DNA from: Rutpela maculata
Taxonomy: Eukaryota > Arthropoda > Insecta > Coleoptera > Cerambycidae
Reading direction: 5' to 3'
Assembly (NCBI GenBank): GCA_936432065.2
Contig: OW386293.2
Coordinates: 40,457,923 to 40,521,922 of the forward strand
Length of the DNA: 64,000 nucleotides
Shown piece after piece: positions 12,060 through 23,813 of this stretch (its first letter is position 1; every line of letters begins with the position of its first letter). The notes beneath the pieces were generated by a model that saw nothing but the letters and a program-made list of their open reading frames with translations, was not told the DNA's origin and did not search any database. The position numbers and the translations under genes were made by a program.

Positions 12060-12760
12060 ACGCACAGCTCAAACCGCTAAGCCTAGAAACTTTAAATTTT
12101 GCGCAGAGTTCCTCGAATGACGTAGACAACCACTAAGAAGGGATTTTTCGAAATTCGATTCCTTATTTCAAGAGGGTGAAAAAGGCTTTTTCGGAAACGG
12201 TTAGATCTAGATGAGTGAAATTTAGCGGAAATATTTTTCGTAGAAATTTATCAGATAACGTGTAAGACGAAATTTCGATTTTCACTTTTTGAAGAGGTGA
12301 AAACGGAAGTGGTAGATGGTTTAAAGCGCACCCGTATTTTTGAAATCGCGTAAGTCAGAAACGCGATTATTCGTGCGATGGACTCTTCTAAGAACACACG
12401 TAATCAACGGTTTTCAAAAAGAGACCCCCGAAAGGGTGAACGTAGAGGGGGAGATTTTTAAGCTTGTCGAAAACGATTAAACCTAGAAGCGTGAAATTTG
12501 GCAGAAATACTCTTTATTGGAATTTATTAGACATGAGTATGACGAAATTTCGATGTTCACTTTTTGAAGAGGTGAATACGGGAGTGGTAGATGGTCTAAA
12601 GGCGGTACCCGTGTCTCTGAAGTCGCGTAAGTCAGAAACGCGATATTCCACTGATGGGCTCTTCTGAAGCAATAAGGAGACACATATTCTACGGTTTGCA
12701 AAAGAGGCCGCACGAACGGGTGAACAGGTAGAGAGATATTTTTAAACTTGAAATATATGA
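12060..12760 (+). repeat. Tandem array of diverged units of about 276 bp
   Basis: Two clear units begin with AAAACGRTTARAYCTAGA at about 12192 and 12468. They match through the whole unit, including GACGAAATTTCGATKTTCAC, TTTTTGAAGAGGTGAA and GCGTAAGTCAGAAACGCGAT. A more diverged partial unit precedes them from about 12060 (AACCGCTAAGCCTAGAAACTTT). The array is non-coding; short ORFs in it are repeat artefacts. Confidence 0.8.
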
Positions 12761-12899
12761 CACATACCCGCCTATGTGCTTTATTGTCAATTAAAATAAT
12801 TACCGTTTATTTTAACTCGCTCTAACACAGAAATAGAATAATAAATTGTTATCAAACTGCGATGCGCAGTGGGTTTCCTCGAATGCAGTGGATGCGCAG

Positions 12900-13975
12900 T
12901 AATCCGGTGATATTAGGAAAATGTTTCGGAAAGTTTTAGGTCTAGCAAAAAATTAGTCTTTAAATATTTATTTTATGAAACAACGTAATTGAATAATTGG
13001 AAAATAAAAAAATAATCAAAGAATCGGAAGGCTGAGAAAAAGATAAGGTGGAATTAAGAAAACGCCCATCTAGCCACACTCAAAGAAAATGATAGGTAAA
13101 TTCAACCAAAAAGAGCATATGAAATCGCGCCTATCTAGTTTCATAGTTAAATCAATCAGAAAAGAATAGTCATACAACTTTATTTGTTTTCGTAAACAAA
13201 TAGTAGTTTAATAATCATATCTTCTTGTAACAAATTAAATAGTACAATGCCATTTTTTTATCTTCACTAACCATTTTCAATTTGGTCTACAATTAAATAG
13301 TACGACGACTTTGTTTTTTGTTCACCAACTAATTTTTAGGTTGATCTACACTTTATTGTATGATGAAGTTTTTTTTGGTTAGCCAAAATCTCAGTATTGA
13401 GACATCAGACCACCCAAACCAAAGATTAGAGATCATTTATAAGATCCATCCAAATATATCGATGATCCCTGAGAGAATTTGAACATTGCAATCATGTTAT
13501 TAATTTTCGCGCCAATATTCTTGGCTAAAGATGTCGGTCTCGGATAACTGGGGTCGGGCAGGACTATTGCCCTTTACCCCAATACATCGCTGTAGACCGA
13601 GGACCAGCCTCGTGCAGGGCGGGCGAACTTACTTTGCGTCGGCCCCACTCAAAAATGTGAGCTGTGCAGACGATTTCAGCCCTTCTCCCTGGGTCCTGGC
13701 TCGTTGGACCTTGCTGGCTAAGGCCTCTTCTGGCGTTCTTCTGTCTTGATCTTCTTTTCTTCGCCAGCTTGTCCCCCCGGGGGGGTATATAGTCATCGGT
13801 CAGTTGGGTGTTTTGGGTTTTTGCTTGGCATCCGTGTGCACAACTTTTACAGGAAGCCGCCCCCCCAAACGAAAATTCTATGTACGCCACTGATAGGGTG
13901 TAAACTAATTTTTGGTTAGTCCCAAAACTTTCCGAAAAATCGTTATTTTTGAAGCTAAAATCACCGGACTAAAAG
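12900..13975. mobile_element. Probable inverted-repeat element with a GC-rich segment
   Basis: At the left, TCCGGTGAT...TTTCGGAAAGTTTT...AAAAAATTAGT (about 12903-12960) pairs in inverted orientation with ACTAATTTTTGGTTAG...AACTTTCCGAAAA...ATCACCGGA (about 13905-13968). Inside are repeated AAATAGTACGAC / TTCACCAACTAATTTTT motifs (13200-13390) and a markedly GC-rich block (13530-13885) that ends TATGTACGCCACTGA. That block has open frames on both strands but nothing recognisable. Confidence 0.5.
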
Positions 13976-14000
13976 TTGATATGCTAGATTAGGTTTAATA

Positions 14001-14196
14001 ATTCGCGAAAATCAAACAAATGAACACAATAGGGATTTACCTTCGATACAAAGGAATTCACGTATAAGGAAAAGTTTATATAGTAAAGTAACAGCGGAAA
14101 TTTGTCATATACAATAAAATCGCTGTCACATATTGGTGAATTTGTGTGAATCGAAGGTAAAACCCTATTGTGTTCGTTTGTTTGATTTTCGCGAAT
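14001..14196. mobile_element. About 196-bp foldback MITE
   Basis: The first 47 bases (ATTCGCGAAAATCAAACAAA...) are nearly perfectly complementary to the last 47, including the AACACAATAGGG segment. It lies 680 bp upstream of the CCT2 start codon and could influence that promoter. Non-coding. Confidence 0.8.
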
Positions 14197-14876
14197 AGAG
14201 AGGATAGGCATGACTGTTCATATTTCAGCAAAAATTATATAAATAAAAGAAATAATAATGAGCATATAATGGGTAGGTAAGACATACATATCTATATAAA
14301 TGGGAAGAGCCGGAGCAAGAGTAGATTGCGCCTTTGGCATGCTTGGTTTTAGTTTTTAGTGCACTTCACTATATGTTAATCTAGGTTTGAAGACTAGAGC
14401 GCATTAGAGAACGAAATTTTGTGCCTCTCGAAGGCTTACGCCCTTGGCGGCCGCCAACTGGCCAACCCCTAATTCCAACTCTGTAAAATCGGGCCAGACA
14501 ATCAGCCTGACCAAGATCGCAATATTTTAGGAATGGAGATTCCATGCAAGCAACACAATATACTATAAGGCCTATATAGTGTTGCATAAAAACTATTAAT
14601 TTAATCAGATATACCGTATTTATATAAAAAATACCTGGATATTTAAAATGACTTGCATAATTATCATTTATATTGCTTTTTTCGATTTTGATTTTCATAT
14701 AAATAGTTTATAATTTGAAATTATTGGATTTATTTTACTTTCCATGTTGGGTTGGCAACACAAGAATTTTAATTTTTGACATTTCATTCGGCTCTGTCTT
14801 CATTGTTAGTAATTTGACGAAAGTGTAGTGCTTCTAGTTTTTTGTTCTAAAAGAAACTAAAACAAATATATAAATA
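14197..14876 (+). promoter_or_regulatory. Upstream region and 5' UTR of CCT2
   Basis: About 680 bp between a MITE and the CCT2 start codon. It has no clear TATA box near the ATG. A GC-richer patch lies at 14420-14510. The transcription start cannot be fixed from sequence alone; the final 100-150 bp (from about 14740) are the likely 5' UTR because the start codon lies immediately before intron 1. Confidence 0.4.
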
Positions 14877-14879
14877 TGG
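14877..14879 (+). CDS. CCT2: CCT2 coding exon 1: start codon only
   Basis: The only coding bases are ATG, directly followed by GTATGT. Splicing to 15066 gives M-VSLNPV, the expected N-terminus. Intron 1 is 186 bp (14880-15065). Confidence 0.85.
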
Positions 14880-17800
14880 TATGTTAATGTTAATTTGCAT
14901 TTCAATACTTGTGTAAAATATTTTGGCAACAAAATGACCCTTACTCTAACCATTGTACATAATTTAATTAAATCAAAACCAGGTGTGTCATGATGTATAG
15001 ACCACCGGTAAACCCACGTGCTTTGCAACAAAAGTTCTATAAAATCCTTTTTTCGGTCTTTTTAGGTTTCTCTAAACCCCGTCAGAGTACTAAAGCAGGA
15101 GGCAGAGGAAGAAAGAGCAGAAATTGCTCGTTTGAGCAGTTTCGTAGGGGCTATAGCGATAGGAGATTTAGTCAAAAGCACATTAGGCCCAAAGGGAATG
15201 GATAAAATATTAGTATCGAGTGGAAGACATGCTGGTTCTGTGGAAGTAACAAATGATGGTGCTACAATCTTAAAAGCGGTTGGTGTAGATAATCCTGCGG
15301 CTAAAATTCTTGTAGACATGTCTAAGGTTCAAGACGATGAGGTAGGAGATGGTACTACATCAGTCACAGTTCTTGGTGAGTGAGATAAGGAAGTTACCCT
15401 AAATGTGACAGTTAAAACGGTGAACCAAATTGAGATTTACTTGTTGCCTACCTAATACTACAAAGATATGATGCCTTATAGGACATTTTCGGTTGACGTC
15501 ACGCTGCCGGCGTGGAGGGCATCCAATTGATATTTTGTTTTCTAGAGATGGGTACAAGCTGTTATTTTTTAATAAAATGATGGGTTGTTAAATAGCAACT
15601 CATCTCTAATTAATTGTTTTCATTTTCATTGCCTGTTATTGGATGAGGTTTCGGGTGCCCTCCAGACAGCTGCGTCAAAATCAGCTGACCGAAAATGATC
15701 TATTGAATTTTATCTTGCCCCTTTAACTGAAGTAAATTTAAAAATGCCTATATTTACAGCTTGGTGGTAGGTACCCCAAATTGTTTTTCTTCAATATACG
15801 CGATATCGTGACTTCTCTTAGGTGAACATGGAAATATATCTTCATTTTATAAATTTTTAGGTTATAATTTGTTTCGCCAATTATTGCTATAAAAATGTAT
15901 ATATAGAAATTTTAATTAAGTATATACACAGTTATTCATTGTGGAAGCTTGATATCTATTGATGTTTGTATTTTACCAATAATATTAGTAAAAAATATTG
16001 TATTGCGCACCCTGTTGGGTTGTGCTCTATTCTCGCTTAACAAGATCAGTTTCACTGATAAAAGAGTTCTTACTTGTTTAATTCTATCAGGAATCGATTT
16101 TAATTATAACTTCTTGAAAAGGGAGATGCTATTTAGCCCTGTCAATAAACATTCAATAAGGGGGTCTAGAGGGAAATGCCCAGATCACAATTTTTGACTT
16201 GAGAGCTGTGTTTGGACTATTTAGGAGGTAAACATACCAAAAGTTCCCGAACGTAGAAGGTGCGGGGGGTGCAGGGTGGCACGAAGAAGGTGCTGGTTTT
16301 TTGTTTTTCGCTCATATCTCGAAGACGGTTAGCCCTAATCAAAAAGTGGCTATATGCAAAATTAAAGCTGACTAAATTTTCTACAATAATGTTTCTATTA
16401 ATTTTTATCGTATCTGTTATGGTTCAGTAATGGATTGTATATCTTTTAACTGTATTCCAACTTTATTATAAATTTATTATAAATCGAAAAAAAAATTTTA
16501 ATAATCATCGTGGAAAAAAATTTGTCGTACAGATATCCATTTCAGAGCAGATTGAACTCAAATATCGAATAAAAAATGTCTGCATCTGTAAGTGTGTGTG
16601 TGCGTGTATATGTACACTTCTGTGCAATAAAATCCCGTACACTTGAAAAATTAAGTAATCCAGTTTTTACTAATATTAAGTGATGTGAATCAGTCTTTTT
16701 GGAATTTAGATTTTTATTATCGTAACAATAGGTTATAAAAAAGTGACATTGATTGTGAAATGTCATAAGTAAGGTATTTGGAAAAATGTTAATGATTTAG
16801 TGATTTCGATTTATAAGAAATGTAAAAATTGATGTTGAAAAATTGTGTCTGAGATAAGACCAGATTCTGAAAGCTCAAAACATTAAAAAACGGTTTTCTG
16901 CATGGCTGTTCTGCTTGTGATAATTTTAACGTTTTCCAAAATATCCCTATAAACCTGTCCATTAAATCTACCATTACCCATGATATGCCACACTCCACTA
17001 GGGCCATACACGTTTATACATGCCCAAACATTAACAGAAAATCGTCTGGACCTGTTCCGTGGAGACACGTAGCGTTCGTGAAACCTGGTATTTGCAGGAC
17101 GGTACACCCGAATATGTCCGTCGTTACAAGACCGAAAAACTTTTTCATAGTAAATACAACATTGATCCAAAACTCCAACGGGTGATAAACATAATTTAAA
17201 CAAAACAGAAAGCGGGCTTGCTTATGGTCTTCTTGGCACTTACAATTTTTTTATTCCGATTTTCCTATCCTTCGTCTAGCTGTTGACCTCGATACTGGAA
17301 ACATCGTGGATACATCGTCTACTGCTGTTTGAAATGGATTTTCCCTCAAATAACCAAGGAGCGCTTCATCTTGAGCGAGATTTGAACTTCTCGGTCGGCC
17401 TGAACTGTCTTTTCTCTTTATGATACCTTCCTCCTCCCACCTTTTTTTCACACTCATAACGGTACTTTTATTTAAGTGATAATAGTTAGCAACTGCTCTT
17501 CAATTTTAGAGAGAATTAGAATTTTTTCATGTTCAGTTAATTTCGGCATTTCGAAAATATAGCACTGACACTGACACTGACAAATAAATAAAGAATGATT
17601 TAATATAACGAAAAATAATTGCACAGAAGTGTATGTGTGCTTGTATACCGTTTCTTGTAAACACGATAACTTCTGTTAGACTTAAAATATTTAATTACAA
17701 TTTGGAACATATGTAACACAGCATAGTACAATAATCCCTATTGAAATTAGACCATATCTGTAATACATGGTGATAACCAGAGGCCTATAAACTCTCACAA

Positions 17801-20800
17801 CATATTAATCTTATTAAAAATATCATGTTCCAATTTTTAGGATAACATTGATATACCTATCGTCTAATTTAAATAAAGTTGGTTTGAACCTAACATACAC
17901 CCTTGTATATTGCGGTTTATAAATCATATACATCTTCATATTTTTGCTTAATCAAAAAAACGCATTTTGCTCCAAAATTAAAATAAAACCTATTTTACGT
18001 AAGAGTGAGAATTTGTAGGCCTCTGGTTATCACCATGTATTACAGATATGGCCCAATTTCAATAAGGATTATTGTACTATGCTGTTTTACATATGTTCCA
18101 AATTGTAATTAAATATTTTAAGTCTAACAGAAGTTATCGTGTTTACAAGAAACGGTATACACCCACACATACACACACGCGCGCACACACACTTACAGAC
18201 ACAGACATTTTTTATTCGATATTTGAGTTCAGTCTGCTATGAAACGGTTATCTGTACAACAAATTTTTTTTCCCCGATGATTGTTAAATTTTTTTTTCAA
18301 TTTATAATAAATTTATAATAAAGTTGGAATACAGTTAAAAGATATACAATAATCCATTACTGAACCATACGACAAAAATTAATAGAAACATTATTATAGA
18401 AGATTTAGTCAGCTTTAATTTTGCATATAGCCACTTTTTGATTATGACTAACCATTTTCGAGATATGAGCGAAAAACCAAAAACCGGGACCTTCTTTGTG
18501 CCCCCCTGCACCCCCACATCTCCTATGTTTGGGGTCTCTTAAATAGTCCAAACACAGCCCTCAAGTAAAAAATTGTGATCTCTGCATTTTCCTCTAGAAA
18601 CCATTCATTGACAGGACTAATTATGTTAAGTACATTTTACATTACAAGCACAACAAGCATACTTACCAAATTCACGTAAAAATGATACCTTTATCATTTA
18701 TCATATTTTTATCTATTTTCTGATCTAGTCAGAAGTACAAAATGGTGTATCCTCCTACCCTCTACCTAAAAGCATCATGTGAGATGTGATAGTGATAAAT
18801 TGTCTCTTTCCTTAAAAAATTATTCTCCACCAAGGTGAAAATCAGAATCAGTTTTACAGTGTGTCCCCGGACGAACCTAGCACCTAACTGGACTTGCAAT
18901 CTTTCTTATTTTGCATTCTTACTTTGCATTTTTAAAGAAAAAGTCACAAATGATTTGATTTCTCTGAAAAGTTCTTAGCTAAGTCAGAATTTCAAAATAA
19001 CGTACTTACGGGATGCTTAACAAATAAGGAAACGTGAATTTGTGCCAAAAGTAATAGTCTAATCAATGAATGCCCAAAAGGGGATTGTAGAGAACATTTA
19101 GGAGGGGAGAATTTTCCTCTTCAAGAATGTGTTGGGGTTAGTTAGGAGGTAAACATACTAAAAGTGTCCGCCCCTACCCCCACCGTTTCAGGGGGGGAAG
19201 GTTCTTTTTTCGATTCTTCGCTTGGAACTCAGAAACCATGTGTTACATGGAAAAAAGTAATCTATGCAAAATTAAACATAATTAAATTTCCTACAAGAAT
19301 GTCTATATTCATTTTCTTCCTATGTGTTACAATTTACGAGATATTTGTCAGCGAAAATCGATAATTAATAAAAAAAATCAATTATGTACCTTGAATACTT
19401 CTGTCAAAGCGGTTTACCGTGGTCTGCTAATAAATCACAGTCACAAAACAATCTTTATTTTACAACACTCGACGTATCTACTAACGTAATATTTTGTCAA
19501 AGTCTGTACATTTCCTTAAATATACAGTATGACACTTAAAATCAAGATAGCTTTATAACTTTTTTATTTTGTTTCCGATTTGAATCAAATTTTACTCAAG
19601 TATAGAAAAAATTAGAATATACTTATGGCCAGAAAAACATTACTTACACACACAGGCTGGCGTGTCTGCAAAGAAGTGACGTCACGTGTTACTAGCCTCT
19701 ACATTGGGAACGTTTCTTAGCCACTCTGCGTTGGGGTGATTTCTGTTATGAGTAACTGGCAAAATAAAAATATATATATATTTTTATCGTTACAGTAGTT
19801 TATAATACTGCTAAATCTATCATTTCCAATTGTAATACAAATTTTGTGGACATACCTAAGTATTAGCCACCCAGCTTTTAGATGAATTTTTGTAGTAGGT
19901 AGTTTCATCTGCTTTCTCCCCCTAACTTTTTTGTTTTGAACTTTTTGAATAAAAATCGACAAAGAAAATATTTTTTTGTCTAAAAGGCTCAAGAAAGGTG
20001 TTCTTATTGATATAATGTAAAATGAGCTGATTTCGAATTATTTGATTTTTCATTCAAGAGGAACACCATTTGAATATTCATTCACAAAATTTGAATCTTT
20101 TGCATCATAAAACATTTTTGACTGAAAAAATAAGATAATGTACAGCTGCTATAAAATTTCTGAAACTATAGACAATAGATGTCAAATACAGCCTAAGACG
20201 AAAAATTATATATACTTGAGAACTGTCCGTTCTAACCTATATCAATATGAATACCTTTCTTGAACCTATTTGACCAAGGAATGTTTTTTATTGATTTTTA
20301 TTTAAAAAGTTGAAAATAAAACGTTAGGGGAGAAAGGCTCACAAAATCCGTTAAAAAATGGGGGACAATTTCAAGATGCCCACCCAAAAATGAGTACTAC
20401 TGCACTTTGGGGGATTTTATCATTCTTATTATTCACTATTAGACTATGAGTTATACAGGGTGTCCCATAAGTAAGGGTACATAGAACAATGGCAGATTCC
20501 TTACGTAAAAATATTACGATTTAACCAAACTTACCTTAGTCCAAAAGTTGAAATTAACTTAGATACAGGGTGTCAAAGTTGAATTTTTGTTTTGGTTTTT
20601 TTTAAATAATTTCTTTAAAAATTGAAATATTTTTAAATAATTTGGTGATTGGGGATTTTTTGAGGCGAAGGTTTCAAATCTATTCATACTTTTGCTGTTA
20701 TTTGTAGAGGGCGCCACCTACGGTAGTTTGCGTGTCGTTTATGTCATATATTTTTTGCGAATTTTTTAAAATTGTTTTAAGATAAAAATTCACGTTTTTC

Positions 20801-22477
20801 TGTCTTTTTTGCGTAAAAAAAGGTATACCTTCTAAATGTCGCTACGAGTAACCGTTTTCGAGATATGTGGTATTAAAGTATTCAATGCAACCAATTTAAA
20901 TTAAATAAAATATCATATTATTGTTTGATTTACAGAATAATTGATAGTGAAACAAACAGTATAAAATAAAAAACGTTTTTTCACTCTATTTTCCTACTTT
21001 TGACCCCTGCAATATTGCCACGTAATTGCAAATCACCCTGTATGTCAGTATTAACTTTAACTGTGCCCAATTTTAACCACTGACCCGAATTTTTCTCCTG
21101 GTTATGAATTCCAAAGACTTAAATGTAATGTGTTTGTGACCTCTTTCTTACAAGCATATTAACAGAAAACATTTATTTTTTTCAGCCTCTGAATTACTCA
21201 AAGAAGCAGAAAGGTTGATTGAACAAAAAATCCATCCCCAAACGATAATCGCCGGCTGGAGGAAGGCTGTTGAGGTAGCAAGAAAAGCTCTCCTGGATGC
21301 TTCCATGGACAACAGCGCCAATCTCGAAAAATTCCGTGAAGATCTGTTAAACATTGCCAGGACCACTCTAAGCTCAAAAATCCTATCCCAGCACAAAGAG
21401 CACTTTGCCAAATTAGCAGTCGATGCCGTACTGAGATTGAAGGGATCCGGAGACTTACAAGCCATCCAGCTTATCAAAAAAACCGGAGGTACGTTAGAAG
21501 ATTCCTTTTTAGACGAAGGGTTTTTGCTGGATAAGAAACCGGGCGTACACCAGCCAAAACGAGTTGAAAATGCCAGGATTCTCATCGCCAACACTCCCAT
21601 GGACACAGACAAAATAAAAGTATTCGGCTCACATATTAAAGTAGACTCAATGGCTAAGATTGCGGAGCTGGAGTCTGCAGAAAAGGAGAAGATGAAGGAC
21701 AAAGTAAATAAAATATTGAAACATAACGCTAATGTGTTCATTAATAGGCAACTCATCTACAACTATCCCGAGCAGTTGTTTGCCGATGCTGGCATAATGG
21801 CTATCGAGCATGCTGATTTTGACGGTATCGAGCGCCTAGCCCTTGTAACTGGAGGAGAGATTGTCTCCACATTTGACCAACCCGACCTCGTCAAACTTGG
21901 TACATGTGATTTGATTGAACAGATAATGATCGGGGAAGACATATTGTTACGTTTCAGCGGCGTAGCTCTTGGTGAAGCCTGTACAATAATTATCCGCGGT
22001 GCCACCCAGCAAATCATCGACGAAGCTGACCGTTCCCTCCACGATGCCTTGTGTGTATTAGCAGCTACCGTTAAAGAGAGCAGGATAGTGTTTGGTGGTG
22101 GATGTAGCGAGACTCTGATGGCAGTAGCTGTGGCTAAGGCTGCCGCCAATACTGCTGGTAAGGAAGCTGTAGCAATGGAGGCTTTTGCTCGGTCTCTTTT
22201 GCAGTTGCCTACTATTATTGCTGATAATGCTGGTTACGATTCGGCGCAGCTGATAAGTGAGTTAAAGGCAGCACACAATAGCGGAAATGTTACTACGGGA
22301 CTCAATATGGAAAAAGGTATGCTAGGAGATATGCAAACTTTGGGTATTACAGAGTCTTTCGTGGTTAAAAGACAGGTGCTGGTTTCGGCTGCGGAGGCTG
22401 CCGAGATGATTCTTCGTGTCGATAATATTATTAAAGCTGCTCCCCGGAAGAGGGTGGAGGATAGGGGACACTGTTAG
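14877..22477 (+). CDS. CCT2: T-complex protein 1 subunit beta (CCT2), three coding exons
   Basis: Beta subunit of the cytosolic TRiC/CCT chaperonin, which folds actin, tubulin and other proteins in an ATP-driven double ring. Exons: 14877-14879 (ATG only), 15066-15375 and 21186-22477; introns are GTATGT...TTTTTAG or TTTAG type and GTGAGT...TTTCAG. The joined frame is 534 residues, the usual family length. Visible ATPase features are LGPKGMDK (residues 41-48), NDGATIL (64-70), GDGTTS (95-100), RSLHDAL with the catalytic-type Asp near 391, and GGGCSE (408-413). The C-terminus ends [10 protein letters not shown], family-like. No stop, frameshift or missing motif was seen. The start is supported by family agreement of MVSLNPV across the first splice. 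Intron 2 (5810 bp) holds several transposons. Confidence 0.97.
15066..15375 (+). CDS. CCT2: CCT2 coding exon 2
   Basis: Codes for residues 2-104 plus the first base of codon 105. Preceded by TTTAG and followed by GTGAGT. Includes the nucleotide-binding motifs LGPKGMDK and GDGTTS. Confidence 0.95.
15479..15702. mobile_element. About 220-bp MITE in CCT2 intron 2
   Basis: Ends are imperfectly inverted: TAGGACATTTTCGGTTGACG at the left, and ACCGAAAATGATCTA at the right, with GGAGGGCA also matching inverted GTGCCCTCC further in. Non-coding. Confidence 0.6.
16615..17631 (-). mobile_element. Tc1-like element, TA-flanked, nested in the intron foldback
   Basis: Inverted ends CACTTCTGTGCAAT and its reverse complement are flanked by TA on both sides (16613-16614 and 17632-17633). 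This is the signature of a Tc1/mariner insertion. The element is 1017 bp, near the lower limit for a full-length Tc1-like element, and contains transposase remains on the minus strand. Confidence 0.85.
16790..17549 (-). pseudogene. Tc1-like transposase, decayed
   Basis: From an ATG at 17549 the frame starts [18 protein letters not shown]. After a break it continues as the helix-turn-helix tail [23 protein letters not shown] and [16 protein letters not shown] (17457-17251). The catalytic half follows in another frame (17203-16883), with [15 protein letters not shown] and [14 protein letters not shown], typical of the Tc1 DDE core around its second Asp. Several frameshifts and stops make it inactive. 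Confidence 0.75.
18621..20453. other. CCT2 intron 2, repeats and unassigned DNA
   Basis: 19080-19370 is a diverged copy of the foldback family at 16133-18620 (shared TTAGGAGGTAAACATAC, ATGCAAAATTAAA and TTTCCTACAA-type segments). The rest shows nothing recognisable. Confidence 0.5.
20454..21042. mobile_element. MITE-like repeat with TACAGGGTG ends in CCT2 intron 2
   Basis: Begins TACAGGGTGTCCC and ends AAATCACCCTGTA. An internal TACAGGGTGTC copy sits at 20572. No coding sequence. It ends about 140 bp before the last CCT2 exon. Confidence 0.55.
21186..22477 (+). CDS. CCT2: CCT2 coding exon 3
   Basis: Starts after TTTTTTCAG with CC, completing an Ala codon begun in exon 2, and runs uninterrupted to TAG at 22475-22477. 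It codes for the apical substrate-binding domain, the rest of the intermediate domain and the second half of the equatorial domain (residues 105-534). That 80 percent of the protein lies in one exon is a clear structural feature of this copy. Confidence 0.97.
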
Positions 22478-22578
22478 TTTAAGCTTTTGTCATTTGTTTA
22501 CGAAGCTTTCGTATGTTTTTTACACTGCATCATTAACATAACTTAATTAGCAAACTTTTTATTGTATTCGTCTTACTT

Positions 22579-22584
22579 AATAAA
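22579..22584 (+). terminator. CCT2 polyadenylation signal
   Basis: AATAAA 102 bases after the CCT2 stop codon, in an AT-rich 3' UTR with a T-rich downstream region. Confidence 0.7.
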
Positions 22585-22872
22585 GCCTCATTATTTAATT
22601 TAAATATTTGTGTGATTTATTGATTTCTTTTGATTTGTCATAGGAATATTCTGTAGATTGAGGTGAAATTCAGTTATGAAAGTTTTTTTATTAGATTGTA
22701 GAGATACCAACAGCGTGTAAAAACCTGGAAAGCTGGAAAAGTCAGGAAAGCCAAAAGTGATCCTGAAAACCTTGAAAAGTTACGTAATCCAAGAAATTTA
22801 AGTAAAGTCCTGGAATTTCGGTAATTGATAAAATACTTAAATTTTCGACTACAAAAATTGTTTTGATTATTC

Positions 22873-23508
22873 TACAGGGTGTCTGCTGCATACGTACAAA
22901 TATTTTACATGATAATGTATTGACCCAAAAGAAGCAAAAAAGTGTTATAAAATGTTTGCTTTATTCCAACATTTTTGCTTAAATTAATTCTTTTCTAAAA
23001 ATACTATATTTTCAGGCCAGGCAGTATCCAGGTAGAATAATATATAAAATATTGTGTAGGTCAATATTGCAGGACAAACTAAAATCAAGTTCAATGTCTT
23101 TCCCGTGTTTCTTGTTGGAATGCTCTGCCACATCTATTTTTTTCTAAACAATGTACGTGAAATCTACAAAATAATACAATTATCCAGTATTTTACTGCAA
23201 AATAAAAAAAACGTTGGTGTCTCTTTCGTAAAAAGAATCCTCCGCTGTCGACGCCGGCATTCAAAGGAAATATTCATGTTTTCCATCTATGTTTAGCCGC
23301 ATGTAGGCCACCGCTTACCAATCATACAGTGTTGACAATGTGTTCGATTTGTCTAGTTTTAAAGTTATTTTATAGCAAAAATAATAAATCGGTGTAATGA
23401 AATGGTGATTGTGTTTATTGAAATTAAATTAACCGCTATTAATTTAATTACTACAGTGGGTCAACATGTCCTGCAAAATATTTGTACGTATACAGCAAAC
23501 ACCCTGTA
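22873..23508. mobile_element. MITE-like element with 35-bp inverted ends
   Basis: TACAGGGTGTCTGCTG-ATACGTACAAATATTTT at the left is matched in inverted orientation at the right end, with few differences. No coding frame. It is flanked by CCTGGAAAG-rich low-complexity DNA (22720-22850), which reappears at 25020-25070. Confidence 0.7.
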
Positions 23509-23614
23509 TTTTTAAAATAAATTGTTATAAACAATGTAAGGAAAAAAATACTTTGTGTCATACTATTTTATTATTGTGTTTTTATTGCTTAGTTACCAAC
23601 TACATAATAGTGTA

Positions 23615-23667
23615 CTTTATACCCTTGCGGAGATAAAGTGCATTTTACGGCCCGCGCAGGTATAAAG
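23615..23667. other. Hairpin upstream of the Crypton-like gene end
   Basis: CTTTATACC (23615-23623) and GGTATAAAG (23659-23667) can pair across a GC-rich loop. A second, stronger hairpin lies beyond the other side of the recombinase gene (24964-25014). Confidence 0.5.
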
Positions 23668-23813
23668 ACAAAAAAAATATTTTTTTATTAACTTATTAAT
23701 AAACTTTATTTAGTCGAATTCACATTAAACTGGCAATTCTGGAAGGATTCGGTGATAGTTAGATTGCCTGCAGCAAATGTTGATTCATGTTTCATTGTCT
23801 GGATATCAAGTTT

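Larger units (their letters stand above)
16133..18620. mobile_element. Foldback element in CCT2 intron 2, interrupted by a mariner
   Basis: The left arm (16133-16610) and right arm (about 18150-18620) are inverted copies: TTTAGCCCTGTCAATAAACA pairs with the end at 18620, and the internal GCTCATATCTCGAAGACGG and TATTCGATATTTGAGTTCA segments pair too. Around them lie complementary GTGTGTGTGTGCG / CGCGCGCACACACAC stretches. After the mariner at 16615-17631, the arms continue as 17635-17900 and 17910-18150, with the centre near 17905. A diverged partial relative lies at 19080-19370. The element is non-coding. Confidence 0.75.

Noticed and set aside
13564..13890. 108-residue minus-strand ORF in the GC-rich block
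   Set aside because: Overlaps an open plus-strand frame, has a low-complexity Arg/Lys tract and no motif; likely part of a repeat.
16560..18230. Immune, receptor or other coding function in the intron foldback
   Set aside because: Sequence pairs with itself as inverted arms and lacks codon pattern; only the nested mariner has coding remains.
21148..22149. Minus-strand ORFs of 202 and 128 residues opposite CCT2
   Set aside because: They are antisense shadows of exon 3, whose plus-strand frame is clearly CCT2.
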